This document shows, piece after piece, positions 16,218 through 24,297 of a DNA stretch of 38,528 nucleotides. Position numbers and translations under genes: made by a program. The DNA is from Desulfobacterales bacterium HSG2 (GTDB lineage Bacteria; Desulfobacterota; Desulfobacteria; Desulfobacterales; 4be13). Each line of letters opens with the position of its first letter. Position 1 is the first letter of the stretch. The DNA lies in contig JAUCGI010000033.1 in NCBI GenBank assembly GCA_030378035.1, positions 1-38,528 on the forward strand, written 5' to 3'. The notes under the pieces were generated by a model. It worked only from the letters and a program-made list of their open reading frames with translations, made no database searches and was not told the origin of the DNA.

Positions 16218-17408
16218 ATGTTCAGTTATGTGGAAAACGGTGGTAAATCTGCAAAAATAAAGGTTATCGGTGTCGGAGGAGCGGGAGGAAACGCGATTAA
16301 CAATATGATCGATTCCAACCTCCAAGGCGTGAACTTCATTGTCACCAACACCGATATTCAGGCGCTTGAAATTTCCAGAGCGCCTGTCAAACTTCAGATC
16401 GGAGACAAACTTACAGAGGGACTCGGAGCGGGTGCCAATCCCGAGATCGGGCGGCAGGCTGCTCTCGAAAGTGCCGAAGCGATCCGAAACGCGTTGAAAG
16501 ACAGCCACATGGTCTTTATCACCGCGGGATTCGGAGGAGGAACAGGGACCGGGGCCACGTCTGTGATCGCTGAAATCTGTAAGGAGCTGGGGACTCTGAC
16601 GGTTGCGGTGGTGACAAAACCGTTTTCGTTCGAAGGGAGAAAACGGGGCAGGCAGGCGGATGACGGGATCGAAATGCTAAAAGAAATCGCCGACACGGTG
16701 ATAACCATCCCCAATGACAGATTGCGGGGGCTTGCGTCCAAAAACGCCACAATGATAGACATGTTCAAAAAGGCGGATGAGATACTGCTCCATTCGGTCA
16801 AGGGGATCACAGATCTTATTCTGATGCCGGGTCTGGTCAATCTTGATTTTGCGGATGTGAAAACCACCATGTCAAAGGCGGGGATGGCCATCATGGGCAT
16901 CGGCATCGCAAACGGGGAAAACCGTGCGGTGGAAGCTGCGGAACGCGCCATATCCCATCCGCTTTTGGAAGATATCTCCATTTCCGGAGCCAGAGGTGTT
17001 CTGATGAACATAACGAGCACCAGTGACCTGACAATGGAAGAGATGACCGAAGCATCTGAACGGATATATACAGAAGTCGGCGACGATGCGGATATTATAT
17101 GGGGGGCGGTGATTGATGACAGTATCGGAGAGGAAATGCGGGTGACGGTTATTGCAACCGGGATCGGAGGCACTCCGCCTCAGAAAGCTGTTCCGGAAAA
17201 GCATGACAGTGTGCATCCGTTCAAACGCAAAGTCAAAGGACTCAAACCTGCTGAAAAGATAGCGACAGACTATGAAGAACCGACCTTTATCCGAAAGAAG
17301 GAACCGTCCCATGAAACTGTTGCTGATATTTACAAGGGACACAGGGGAATAGAGATTGACAACAATGACCTTGATATTCCCACTTTTCTGAGAAAAAAGG
17401 CGGACTGA
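16218..17408 (+). CDS. ftsZ: cell division GTPase FtsZ
   Basis: FtsZ is the tubulin-like GTPase that forms the cytokinetic ring. ATG 16218 has AGGAGG eight bases upstream; an in-frame GTG at 16209 overlaps that site and was rejected. Motifs are VIGVGGAGGNAINNM, NTDIQAL, the tubulin signature GGGTGTGATSVIAEI at about residues 106-120, KPFSFEGRKR, NDRLRGLASKNATMIDMFKKAD, the T7 loop LDFADVKT and GAVIDDSIGEEMRVTVIATG. After a linker of about 60 residues comes the conserved C-terminal peptide DLDIPTFLRKK, which binds FtsA and other partners. The 396-residue length is normal. The stop overlaps the start of the next gene as TGATG. Confidence 0.98.
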   Translation: MFSYVENGGKSAKIKVIGVGGAGGNAINNMIDSNLQGVNFIVTNTDIQALEISRAPVKLQIGDKLTEGLGAGANPEIGRQAALESAEAIRNALKDSHMVFITAGFGGGTGTGATSVIAEICKELGTLTVAVVTKPFSFEGRKRGRQADDGIEMLKEIADTVITIPNDRLRGLASKNATMIDMFKKADEILLHSVKGITDLILMPGLVNLDFADVKTTMSKAGMAIMGIGIANGENRAVEAAERAISHPLLEDISISGARGVLMNITSTSDLTMEEMTEASERIYTEVGDDADIIWGAVIDDSIGEEMRVTVIATGIGGTPPQKAVPEKHDSVHPFKRKVKGLKPAEKIATDYEEPTFIRKKEPSHETVADIYKGHRGIEIDNNDLDIPTFLRKKAD

Positions 17409-17470
17409 TGGTCAGTGGTCAGTGGTCAGTGGTCAGCGGCAACGGGCAACAGACAACAGACAACGGACGA
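17407..17470 (+). repeat. heptanucleotide array at the ftsZ-radical SAM junction
   Basis: Units GTCAGTG (four copies) are followed by CAACGGG, CAACAGA, CAACAGA and CAACGGA. It is read as the N-terminus of the radical SAM protein. The composition is the same as the ftsI-murF array, only shorter. Confidence 0.88.
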
Positions 17471-19180
17471 CATACAGAAATCGGAGCCATAAGAAAAAGC
17501 TGGCGAGGGCGTATCAGGGTCGTCCTAGTTTATCCCAACAGTTATTATGTGGGGATGTCCAATCTCGGTTTTCAAACTGCATACCTTATGTTCAACAGCA
17601 TTGAAAGCATGGTATGTGAAAGAGCTTTTCTGTCAGAGAATGTCGGAGAGAGCCGCATCAGGACCGAGGAGTCGGGCAGGCTTCTTTCTGACGCTGACAT
17701 CATAGCGTTTTCTGTTTCTTATGAAAATGACTATCCAAATATTCTTGCGATTTTGAAAAAAGCAGGCATTCCCCTGCTGTCCTGTGACAGAGATCCTGTT
17801 CATCCGCTTGTTATCGCGGGCGGGGTGGCCTGCTTTTTAAACCCCGAACCGATTGCCCCGTTTATTGACTGTTTTCTGATGGGGGAGGCGGAAGCCCTTC
17901 TTCCCCGGTTTTTTGCCTGTTTTGATGAACTGGACATCAGTAAGAGAACCGGGTTTTTTGAAAAAAGCCGGTTTTTAAAACATGTTACCCAGAATGTTCC
18001 GGGCGCGTATGTTCCGGAATTTTACAGAACAACCTACCATAAAGATGGAACCATTCGTTCGTTTGAGTCGCTGTATGGCGCGCCGCTTCAGATTGAACGG
18101 GTTTTTTTAAAAGACCTCTCTCATATCCCCACATGCAGCACCCTTTTAACCCCTGATACCACTTTCCGAAAGACTTTCCTGATCGAGGTCGGCAGGGGAT
18201 GTCCTCACGGGTGCCGTTTTTGCAGCGCGGGATATATTTACAGACCTCCGAGATTCAGATCTTTTTCTGTTTTGGAAGAGTGCATCAGAAAAGGCGCGTC
18301 GCTCACGGACAAGATCGGCCTTGTGGGCGCTTCGGTTTCGGATCTTCCCGGCCTTGCGGAGCTTTGCAGACAGGCCCGCGGGGAAAATTCAAATATCCGA
18401 ATATCTTTCAGCTCATTACGGGCAGACGCGCTGGGCCCCGAACTGGTATCCGAGTTGAAACAGAGCCGCATCAAAACAGCAACAATCGCGCCGGATGCCG
18501 GGTCCGAACGGATGCGCAATGTTATTAACAAAGGTATCACTCAGGCGGATATACTGAACGCGGCCGAGGCCCTTGTGTCAGAGGGAATTCCGAACCTGAA
18601 GCTTTATTTTATGATAGGGCTTCCCACGGAGACCCCCGATGATATTGAAGCGATTGTCGCTCTGTGCGGACAGATAAAATCTGTTTTTTTACAATCGAGC
18701 CGGAAAAGAAAACGGATCGGGGAAATAACAGTGAGCCTCAGTTCCTTTGTTCCCAAACCGTTCACCCCTTTTCAGCGGGTCCCCATGGATGACGTGCGAA
18801 CATTGAAACGGAAAATAAAACAGGTAAAAAATGGCCTGAAACGCGTGGCAAACCTCCGGGTCCGTGCCGATATTCCGAGGCATGCTCAGATTCAGGCATT
18901 ATTTTCACGCGGAGATCGCAAAGTGGCTGAAATATTGTCTCTCGCCAGTGATAACCGGGGGAACTGGGCCAAAACCCTCAAGGAGTCCCCTCTGAACATC
19001 GATGCCTATCTGAACAGGGAGCGATCTCCGGATGAATTCCTCCCTTGGAACTTCATTGCTCACGGCGTCCGCCCCGCTTTTCTTGAACGAGAATACAAAA
19101 GAGCAAAAGAGGCCCGGCCATCCCCCCCCTGCCCAATGGAATCCTGCAATATATGTGGCGTCTGTTCGGTTGACGGTTGA
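17408..19180 (+). CDS. radical SAM protein (TIGR03960-like, B12-binding type)
   Basis: This 590-residue protein has an N-terminal cobalamin-binding-like region (VVLVYPNSYYVGMSNLGFQT, IAFSVSYENDYPNIL, IAGGVACFLNPEPIAP) and a radical SAM core with the CxxxCxxC cluster motif in EVGRGCPHGCRFCSAGYIYR. It continues with APDAGSERMRNVINKGI and LKLYFMIGLPTETPDD. The C-terminus has a Cys group, CPMESCNICGVCSVDG. The layout fits radical SAM proteins of the TIGR03960 kind, whose reaction I cannot name. The ATG overlaps the ftsZ stop (TGATG), so the gene is likely coupled to ftsZ. The first 20 or so codons (VSGQWSVVSGNGQQTTDNG) and the final GTTGACGGTTGA, including the stop, are repeat-array sequence. Confidence 0.85.
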   Translation: MVSGQWSVVSGNGQQTTDNGRHTEIGAIRKSWRGRIRVVLVYPNSYYVGMSNLGFQTAYLMFNSIESMVCERAFLSENVGESRIRTEESGRLLSDADIIAFSVSYENDYPNILAILKKAGIPLLSCDRDPVHPLVIAGGVACFLNPEPIAPFIDCFLMGEAEALLPRFFACFDELDISKRTGFFEKSRFLKHVTQNVPGAYVPEFYRTTYHKDGTIRSFESLYGAPLQIERVFLKDLSHIPTCSTLLTPDTTFRKTFLIEVGRGCPHGCRFCSAGYIYRPPRFRSFSVLEECIRKGASLTDKIGLVGASVSDLPGLAELCRQARGENSNIRISFSSLRADALGPELVSELKQSRIKTATIAPDAGSERMRNVINKGITQADILNAAEALVSEGIPNLKLYFMIGLPTETPDDIEAIVALCGQIKSVFLQSSRKRKRIGEITVSLSSFVPKPFTPFQRVPMDDVRTLKRKIKQVKNGLKRVANLRVRADIPRHAQIQALFSRGDRKVAEILSLASDNRGNWAKTLKESPLNIDAYLNRERSPDEFLPWNFIAHGVRPAFLEREYKRAKEARPSPPCPMESCNICGVCSVDG

Positions 19181-19469
19181 CGGTTGGCGGTTGACAGTTG
19201 ACGGTTGGCAGTTGGCAGTTGACAGTTGACAGTTGACGGTTGACGGTTGACGGTTGACAGTTGACGGTTGACAGTTGACGGTTGACGGTTGACGGTTGAC
19301 GGTTGACGGTTGGCGGTTGACAGTTGACGGTTGACGGTTGACGGTTTGTCTGCCGTAAACCGTAAACTGTAACCCGTAACCCGTCAACTGTCAACCGTAA
19401 ACCGTCAACTGTCAACCGTCAACTGTCAACCGTAAACCGTAAACTGTCAACCGTAAACCGTAAACCGTT
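19165..19469. repeat. largest inverted heptanucleotide array (300 bp)
   Basis: The left arm (19168-19346) has GACGGTT, GGCGGTT, GACAGTT and GGCAGTT units. The right arm (19352-19469) has the complementary AACCGTC, AACTGTC and AACCGTA units. Arms meet at GGTTTGTCTGCCGTAAACC. It lies between the convergent radical SAM (+) and cyclase (-) genes, and each arm reaches the stop codon of its neighbour, as a bidirectional terminator would. Confidence 0.93.
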
Positions 19470-20457
19470 ATGGCGTTATGGAAAAATGTATTGCCTCCGG
19501 TGAGTCAGGGGTGACTTTCTGGGACAGTCCGATAATGCCGTCCCCGTAAAGTGGGGTTTCCACGCGTTTGACAATGCCCTGTTTTCCGTTGATGAGCAGG
19601 TAGGTGCCGTTTGTGCTCCGGTCAATCAGCACGAATCTGCCCCGCCGATATTCGATGCTGGCGTGGGACCGGGAAACCCGGGTTCCTTCCACCACCAGAT
19701 CATTGTGGGGCTGGCGTCCCATGGTGACGCTGGGCCGATTCTTATCCACATTGATGATATGGTCGCAAAAGCGCAGCTTCAGACGGGACTTTAAAACCAG
19801 GGAAAGATGGGAATTGTCAAACTCCGCGGTTGCATCCGGCTCCCATACCAGCTCATGGATATTGAGTTCCCCGGTCTCTCCCTTGTTTGTGGTCCTGTCT
19901 ATGCATCGGGACATGGACTGATAATCCAGTTTCAGCAGGTTGACCGTCTGCTCTGTGGTGATAATTTGCCGCTGTTTGGCCAGTCCCACCATACGGGAAG
20001 CCACGTTCACAGCATCCCCGAAAACCGCTTTGCCCTTGATGACAACAGGGCCCGAATGGATTCCGATGCGGATGTTCGGCGGAAAAAGACCCGACTTATC
20101 GACAACAGGCATCTGATCAACCGCCTGATGCATCGCCTTTGCCGCCTTTACCGCATCATTCGCGGTCGGAAAAGTACACATAACTTCATCGCCTATCGTT
20201 TTTATAACTTTCCCCTGCAACTGCACTGTCACCTTTGAGAGAAGAAAAAGACAGGCAGCGATGAGGTTCTGAGCGCTTTTATCTCCCAGCGTCTCATATA
20301 TTCGGGTGCTCTCAGCGATATCAGCAAAAAGAATCGCCATAAAGGCGGTTTTGACCCGTTTGTTTGGCTGTTTGTTCGCTTTGTAATTATCCCATGATGA
20401 GGCTAAGAATTCCTGCGTCCTGGAAAAATAGCTTGTCATTTTCTTTAAGGGTACCAT
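19468..20457 (-). CDS. class III nucleotidyl cyclase with C-terminal FHA domain
   Basis: The N-terminal part (residues about 35-205) is a class III adenylate/guanylate cyclase domain: AILFADIAESTRIYETLGD with the first metal-binding Asp, GKVIKTIGDEVMCTFPTA with the second, then IRIGIHSGPVV and FGDAVNVASRMV. A forkhead-associated (FHA) domain follows (about 240-320) with VTMGRQPHNDLVV, GTRVSRSHASIEYRRG and LIDRSTNGTYL, which would bind phosphothreonine peptides. No membrane segment is seen. ATG 20457 has AAGGGGA upstream. The combination suggests cNMP production or regulation gated by Ser/Thr phosphorylation; nucleotide specificity cannot be told by eye. It is transcribed toward the dcw cluster and separated from it by the large inverted array. 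A 218-bp mobile element lies 41 bases upstream of the start. Confidence 0.92.
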   Translation of the reverse strand: MVPLKKMTSYFSRTQEFLASSWDNYKANKQPNKRVKTAFMAILFADIAESTRIYETLGDKSAQNLIAACLFLLSKVTVQLQGKVIKTIGDEVMCTFPTANDAVKAAKAMHQAVDQMPVVDKSGLFPPNIRIGIHSGPVVIKGKAVFGDAVNVASRMVGLAKQRQIITTEQTVNLLKLDYQSMSRCIDRTTNKGETGELNIHELVWEPDATAEFDNSHLSLVLKSRLKLRFCDHIINVDKNRPSVTMGRQPHNDLVVEGTRVSRSHASIEYRRGRFVLIDRSTNGTYLLINGKQGIVKRVETPLYGDGIIGLSQKVTPDSPEAIHFSITP

Positions 20458-20498
20458 GTTGTTCCCCTTTATTCTGTTAAATATAAATTAAAATACAA

Positions 20499-20716
20499 CC
20501 ATAAGTGTAAACTTAAGCATAAGTGATTTGAATTACACTGAATTATCCGGTGCGGTCTCTGTTCCGATCCCGCGTCGGGAGTTGGCTGATGCCCGCGATG
20601 TCAGACAGACAGAAAGCCGTGTTTCGGCGGAGCGTCCGAATCCGGGTGCAAATCATGAGGATGTGACCTTTTTTCCGTTATAAGTTCAGCCGGTTATTCT
20701 TAAGTTTACATTTACG
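20499..20716. mobile_element. 218-bp miniature inverted-repeat element with 9-bp target duplication
   Basis: The direct repeat AAATACAAC occurs at 20490-20498 and 20717-20725. Immediately inside are imperfect terminal inverted repeats of about 24 bp with a perfect 12-bp core, TGTAAACTTAAG (20505-20516) and CTTAAGTTTACA (20699-20710). No open frame is inside. This is the signature of a non-autonomous transposon, inserted in the promoter region of the cyclase gene. Confidence 0.82.
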
Positions 20717-20725
20717 AAATACAAC

Positions 20726-21515
20726 TTACAGGATCTCACCTCTGCGGAATTCCGAAAAATACATCCTTAATTTGGCAAGACAGAGGCGTGCAAAACAATG
20801 TTTCAGGGATAGTTTTCACACCCCGGAATTTCATAAAAAACCGATAGTCTGATTTAACACAATTGCACCGCTTTTATTGAAAAAGAATTATCATTCGATT
20901 TTCAAAACTCGATAATTTTTTTTTCCAGAACAAATATAATATATTTTAATCTGAATATATAATTTTATGCAAGAATTATTTGTTATTTGCCTGAAAAGTA
21001 GTTTACACTCTTAAGTTCGTAGTTCCGCCTTTAGGCGGTGCCGGAACTACGAACTTAAAAGTAAGCTTGATTAATCACACCGAATATCCGCGAGACCCGC
21101 TTCCGGAATTACTCCGGCTTCTTTTATGTTGATTCAGAAAATGAAAGAAGTGTCAATAGGGCAAACACAGTATTTTAAGGGAGAAAATAGCTACTTATAT
21201 CACACACAAAGGCGCAGAGGCACAAAGAAAGGCACAAAGGTTGCTACAGAAAAATTTATGGCCGACATTGTTTAATTTGAATTGAATGCAGCCAAAATGA
21301 AACATGACCTCGGCACAGATGAAAACATGGGCTTAAACGCGGAGGCGCAGAGACCGCGGAGACCCACAGAGAACAGAAACGGGCGGAACCCTCCGCGACA
21401 TCAGCGTCTGAGCCTCAAAAAAATCAGATATGAAACCGCCTTATTTTGGTTACACTCATTTGAATTGGTTAAGAGTTAAAATGAATCTTTCAAAATAATT
21501 CGGCATTATACACAG
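20726..21515. other. gene-free AT-rich spacer with repeats
   Basis: No convincing gene is present; small frames here lie in repeat sequence. Contents: an A/T-rich stretch 20880-20990, the 48-bp palindrome 21011-21058, a CACAAAGG-rich block at about 21197-21240 that resembles one at 27684-27724, and a GGAGGCGCAGAGA-type block at 21340-21390 of the kind also seen between murD and ftsW. Confidence 0.6.
21011..21058. repeat. perfect 17-bp palindromic element
   Basis: The left arm TTAAGTTCGTAGTTCCG (21011-21027) is exactly complementary to the right arm at 21042-21058. The centre is a nested palindrome CCGCC-TTTA-GGCGG. A degenerate copy lies at the rsmH stop codon (1257-1308). It is a dispersed hairpin element. 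Confidence 0.85.
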
Positions 21516-21662
21516 CAATAGTTCGGACAGTTTTTGTGAAAAGCCCCTCGGACCGCTGTTCCGGGAACGGGACAACGCGGATTTCCCGAAACCGGAATGC
21601 CCGTTTTACAGGGCGTGTCAGCAGTCCCTTCCCGACATCATGAAAAATTGTCCGAAGTATTG
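21516..21662. mobile_element. 147-bp miniature inverted-repeat element with 6-bp target duplication
   Basis: Termini CAATAGTTCGGACA and TGTCCGAAGTATTG begin inverted repeats of about 25 bp with a few mismatches. ACACAG flanks both ends (21510-21515 and 21663-21668), a likely target-site duplication. There is no coding content. It stands just downstream of fcl. Confidence 0.75.
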
Positions 21663-21678
21663 ACACAGAAGATTTACT

Positions 21679-21712
21679 GTTAATTCCTAATTCCTAATTC
21701 CCCAATTCCCTT
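21679..21712. repeat. short AATTCCT heptamers at the fcl stop codon
   Basis: Units AATTCCT, AATTCCT, AATTCCC and CAATTCCC run through the end of fcl, so its last residues (LGN) and stop codon are array-derived, as in ftsI, murC and the radical SAM gene. Confidence 0.65.
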
Positions 21713-22749
21713 AAATACCACTGATATGTTTTCCGAATGCCATCCTCCAGATCAGTTTTTGCCTGCCACCCGAAACCGCTCAACTTTGAAACATCCAAAA
21801 GCTTTCGCGGCATCCCGTCCGGTTTGGACTCGTCAAAAATCATCTCGCCTTTGAATCCCACGACTTCTCTTGTAATTTCGGCAAGCTCTCTGATCGTCTT
21901 ATCCTTCCCCGTACCGATGTTGACAAGCTCGGTTCCCTCGTAATTGTCCATCACATAAACACATGCGTCAGCCAAGTCTTCCACATACAAAAATTCCCTT
22001 TTCGGCTGACCCGTTCCCCATAGAATCACTTTTGGTGTTTGGTGTTTGGTGTTTGGTGTTTGGGTATTTTGACCTGACGAAATACATAAGGACGCTTTAA
22101 TATCGTCCGGAATGGGGCCGAAACGGGCTTCATCTTTGGCAATGGCTTCAAAGTTTCCATCGGAAGCCAGCTTTGCCAAATGAAATTTCCGAATCAGCGC
22201 AGGGAGCGCATGGGAGGTTATCAGGTCAAAATTATCGTTCGGCCCGTAAAGGTTTGTGGGCATGACCGGGAGGAATTGCGTCCCGTGCTGCCTGTTATAA
22301 GACCAGCACATCTCGATCCCTGCGATCTTGGCCACCGCATAAGCGGAGTTGGTCGGCTCAAGCGGACCAGTCATAAGATATTCTTCTTTCATCGGCTGCC
22401 GGGCCATCCGCGGAAAAATACACGATGACCCGAGAAAAAGCAGCTTTTTAACGCCATGTCTGTAAGCAGCGTCAATGATATTGATCTCGATGAGAAGATT
22501 CTCACGGATAAAATCCGCAGGATAGGTATTGTTTGCCATAATCCCGCCGACCTTGGCCGCGGCAAGGAAAATATATTCCGGTTTCTCCTCGGTAAAAAAA
22601 GCGTCCACAGCAATCTGACTGGTTAAGTCCAGTTCAGCATGTGTGCGGGTGACAATGTTTGCATAGCCGATATCTTGGAGATGACGGAATATGGCAGCTC
22701 CGACAAGTCCCCGGTGCCCGGCGACGAATATTTTAGATGTTTTTTTCAT
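21694..22749 (-). CDS. fcl: GDP-L-fucose synthase
   Basis: Fcl (WcaG) epimerises and reduces GDP-4-keto-6-deoxymannose to GDP-L-fucose with NADPH. The extended short-chain dehydrogenase fold is shown by GHRGLVGAAIFRHL near the N-terminus, FLAAAKVGGIMANN, FLGSSCIFPR with the catalytic Ser, YAVAKIAG with the Tyr-x3-Lys pair, and TNLYGPNDNFD. The region between RFGPIPDDI and KVILWGTGQPKREFLYVED carries NTQTPNTKHQTP, encoded by GGTGTTT-type 7-bp units. I chose ATG 22749; upstream in-frame codons belong to a heptamer array. It lies directly downstream of gmd, which makes its substrate, so the two form a GDP-fucose operon. Confidence 0.94.
   Translation of the reverse strand: MKKTSKIFVAGHRGLVGAAIFRHLQDIGYANIVTRTHAELDLTSQIAVDAFFTEEKPEYIFLAAAKVGGIMANNTYPADFIRENLLIEINIIDAAYRHGVKKLLFLGSSCIFPRMARQPMKEEYLMTGPLEPTNSAYAVAKIAGIEMCWSYNRQHGTQFLPVMPTNLYGPNDNFDLITSHALPALIRKFHLAKLASDGNFEAIAKDEARFGPIPDDIKASLCISSGQNTQTPNTKHQTPKVILWGTGQPKREFLYVEDLADACVYVMDNYEGTELVNIGTGKDKTIRELAEITREVVGFKGEMIFDESKPDGMPRKLLDVSKLSGFGWQAKTDLEDGIRKTYQWYLRELGN
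22031..22063 (-). repeat. heptanucleotide array inside fcl
   Basis: On the + strand the unit GGTGTTT repeats four times with TTT and GGG edges. In the fcl sense it is CCAAACA-type and gives residues NTQTPNTKHQTPK, located before the conserved VILWGTGQPKREFL. Confidence 0.85.
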
Positions 22750-22751
22750 GA

Positions 22752-22804
22752 TTTGTCTGTTGTCCGTTGTCCGTTGTTCATTGTCAGTTGTCCGTTGTCC
22801 GTTT
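22752..22804. repeat. heptanucleotide array between gmd and fcl
   Basis: Units TTGTCCG, TTGTTCA and TTGTCAG (+ strand) fill the whole spacer from the gmd stop to two bases before the fcl ATG. The array type is that of the dcw junctions, so the repeat family is not limited to the dcw cluster. Confidence 0.88.
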
Positions 22805-23890
22805 CTATTCAAAATGATTATAGGTTTGAAATCCTTCTTTCCTGCACAGGTGATCTTTTTCCGCTTCTTTCAGATCCTCCCGCACCATCATCCGGATCAG
22901 CTCGTCAAAAGACACTTTCGGCTTCCAGCCAAGTTTCTTCTCCGCCTTTGAAGGATCGCCTAACAGAAATTCCACCTCGGTGGGTCGGAAGTAGCGAGGC
23001 TCGATGCAGACAATCGCCTTTCCAGTGGCCGCGTCTTTTCCCACCTCATCCACGCCGGCACCTTCCCATGCGATTTCCATTCCGATCTCACGGAAAGCTT
23101 TCTCGACAAACTCACGCACGGAATGCGCCTCTCCTGTGGCGACCGCATAGTCATCCGGCTCGTCCTGCTGAAGCACCATCCACATGGCTCTGACATAATC
23201 ACCGGCAAAGCCCCAGTCCCTTTTGGCGTCCAGATTTCCGAGATAGAGTTTATCCTGAAGACCAAGCCTGATCCTGGCCACGGCCCTGGTAATTTTGCGG
23301 GTGACAAAGGTCTCGCCGCGGATAGGCGACTCATGGTTGAACAATATTCCGTTGCAGGCGAACATGTTGTATGCCTCCCGATAGTTTACCGTGATCCAGT
23401 AGGCATAGACCTTTGCCGCGCCGTAGGGACTTCGGGGATAGAAAGGCGTGGTCTCCTTCTGGGGAATCTCCCGCACCTTTCCGTACATCTCGCTGGTTGA
23501 CGCCTGATAAAAGCGGGTCTTGCTCTCCATGCCCAGAATGCGGATGGCCTCCAGAAGCCGCAGCGTGCCCAGAGCGTCGGAGTTGGCAGTGTATTCCGGC
23601 GTCTCAAAGGATACCTTCACATGGCTCTGCGCGGCCAGATTGTATATCTCATCCGGCCCGACCATCTGGATAATCCGGATCAGATTGGTGGAATCGGTCA
23701 GATCGCCGTAGTGCATGAGAAACCGGACGTCCTCCTCATGGGGATCCCGGTACAGATGATCCACCCGCGCGGTGTTAAACGACGACGCCCGGCGTTTGAT
23801 GCCGTGGACTTCATAGCCTTTTTTAAGTAGAAATTCAGCCAGATAAGAGCCGTCCTGGCCGGTGATGCCTGTGATTAATGCTTTTTTCAT
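22805..23890 (-). CDS. gmd: GDP-mannose 4,6-dehydratase
   Basis: Gmd converts GDP-D-mannose to GDP-4-keto-6-deoxymannose. The 361-residue protein shows the NAD(P) loop [15 protein letters not shown] at the N-terminus, [19 protein letters not shown], the YGDLTDS motif, [21 protein letters not shown] with the catalytic Thr/Glu, [12 protein letters not shown] with the Tyr-x3-Lys pair, [19 protein letters not shown] and [20 protein letters not shown] 23890 has AAAGGAAA upstream. It precedes fcl with a spacer that is entirely heptamer array. Its own leader is the broken end of a nucleotidyltransferase-like gene, so the operon seems to have been joined to its present promoter by rearrangement. Confidence 0.97.
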   Translation of the reverse strand: MKKALITGITGQDGSYLAEFLLKKGYEVHGIKRRASSFNTARVDHLYRDPHEEDVRFLMHYGDLTDSTNLIRIIQMVGPDEIYNLAAQSHVKVSFETPEYTANSDALGTLRLLEAIRILGMESKTRFYQASTSEMYGKVREIPQKETTPFYPRSPYGAAKVYAYWITVNYREAYNMFACNGILFNHESPIRGETFVTRKITRAVARIRLGLQDKLYLGNLDAKRDWGFAGDYVRAMWMVLQQDEPDDYAVATGEAHSVREFVEKAFREIGMEIAWEGAGVDEVGKDAATGKAIVCIEPRYFRPTEVEFLLGDPSKAEKKLGWKPKVSFDELIRMMVREDLKEAEKDHLCRKEGFQTYNHFE

Positions 23891-24008
23891 GCTTATTTCC
23901 TTTAGGTTCTCCGTAAATCATGCTTGCCACAGATCCGGTTATCATATACCGGATTCCGAGTTTGTTCAAGTGGCTGATAAAAATATGAAAAAGATTATGA
24001 TCGGGCAT
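23891..24008 (-). pseudogene. N-terminal fragment of a nucleotidyltransferase-like gene
   Basis: The frame reads MPDHNLFHIFISHLNKLGIR then [15 protein letters not shown], which resembles the beginning of AbiEii/MNT-type nucleotidyltransferases (the GS/GG motif). The catalytic aspartates that should follow are missing, because sequence changes to the gmd leader right after GEP. ATG 24008 overlaps the preceding small gene by 14 bases, an operon-like arrangement. It is a remnant. Confidence 0.7.
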
Positions 24009-24180
24009 AAAGAAAAATCTCCCGTACTTTCTGTTCAATTTTTTCCTCACTCCAGTCGGGATGTTGCTGTCTCAGCGCGGCCGCTTTGAGATTTCGGGCT
24101 GAGTGGTACAGATTCAGTGCGGCTTGGAGTTTCTGTTCAGGGGTCATGGATTGAAATATTTTCTTTTGTTCAGGGTGCAT
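23995..24180 (-). CDS. small conserved protein, partner of nucleotidyltransferase fragment
   Basis: This 61-residue protein (MHPEQKKIFQSMTPEQKLQA, then LYHSARNLKAAALRQQHPDW, EEKIEQKVREIFLYARS) is charged and helical, without a membrane segment. Similar small proteins occur next to nucleotidyltransferase genes, from memory of the family, with no assigned reaction. ATG 24180 has AAGG about nine bases upstream; a GTG two codons earlier is possible. It overlaps the start of the truncated downstream gene, so the pair was probably a two-gene accessory module before gmd was brought in. Confidence 0.7.
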   Translation of the reverse strand: MHPEQKKIFQSMTPEQKLQAALNLYHSARNLKAAALRQQHPDWSEEKIEQKVREIFLYARS

Positions 24181-24297
24181 TTTCACATACCTTAATCCTT
24201 GTCATGTTCATGGCGAATAACTCATAATTGGAATTTCAATATAATTTTCAGCTTGTTCCCGCTTTTTCTGAATTGCAAAAAAAAATGATGTTCTTTT

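Noticed and set aside
19032..19415. Frames across the 300-bp array between the radical SAM and cyclase genes
   Set aside because: They consist of NRQPSTV repeats and of shadow codons of the radical SAM gene.
20520..20700. Possible riboswitch or cobalamin-type RNA upstream of the cyclase
   Set aside because: The segment lies wholly within the 218-bp inverted-repeat element with target duplication, and I could not find a known aptamer core.
21282..21479. Frame in the fcl-cyclase spacer
   Set aside because: It reads through the GGAGGCGCAGAGA-type repeat and lacks a ribosome binding site and similarity.
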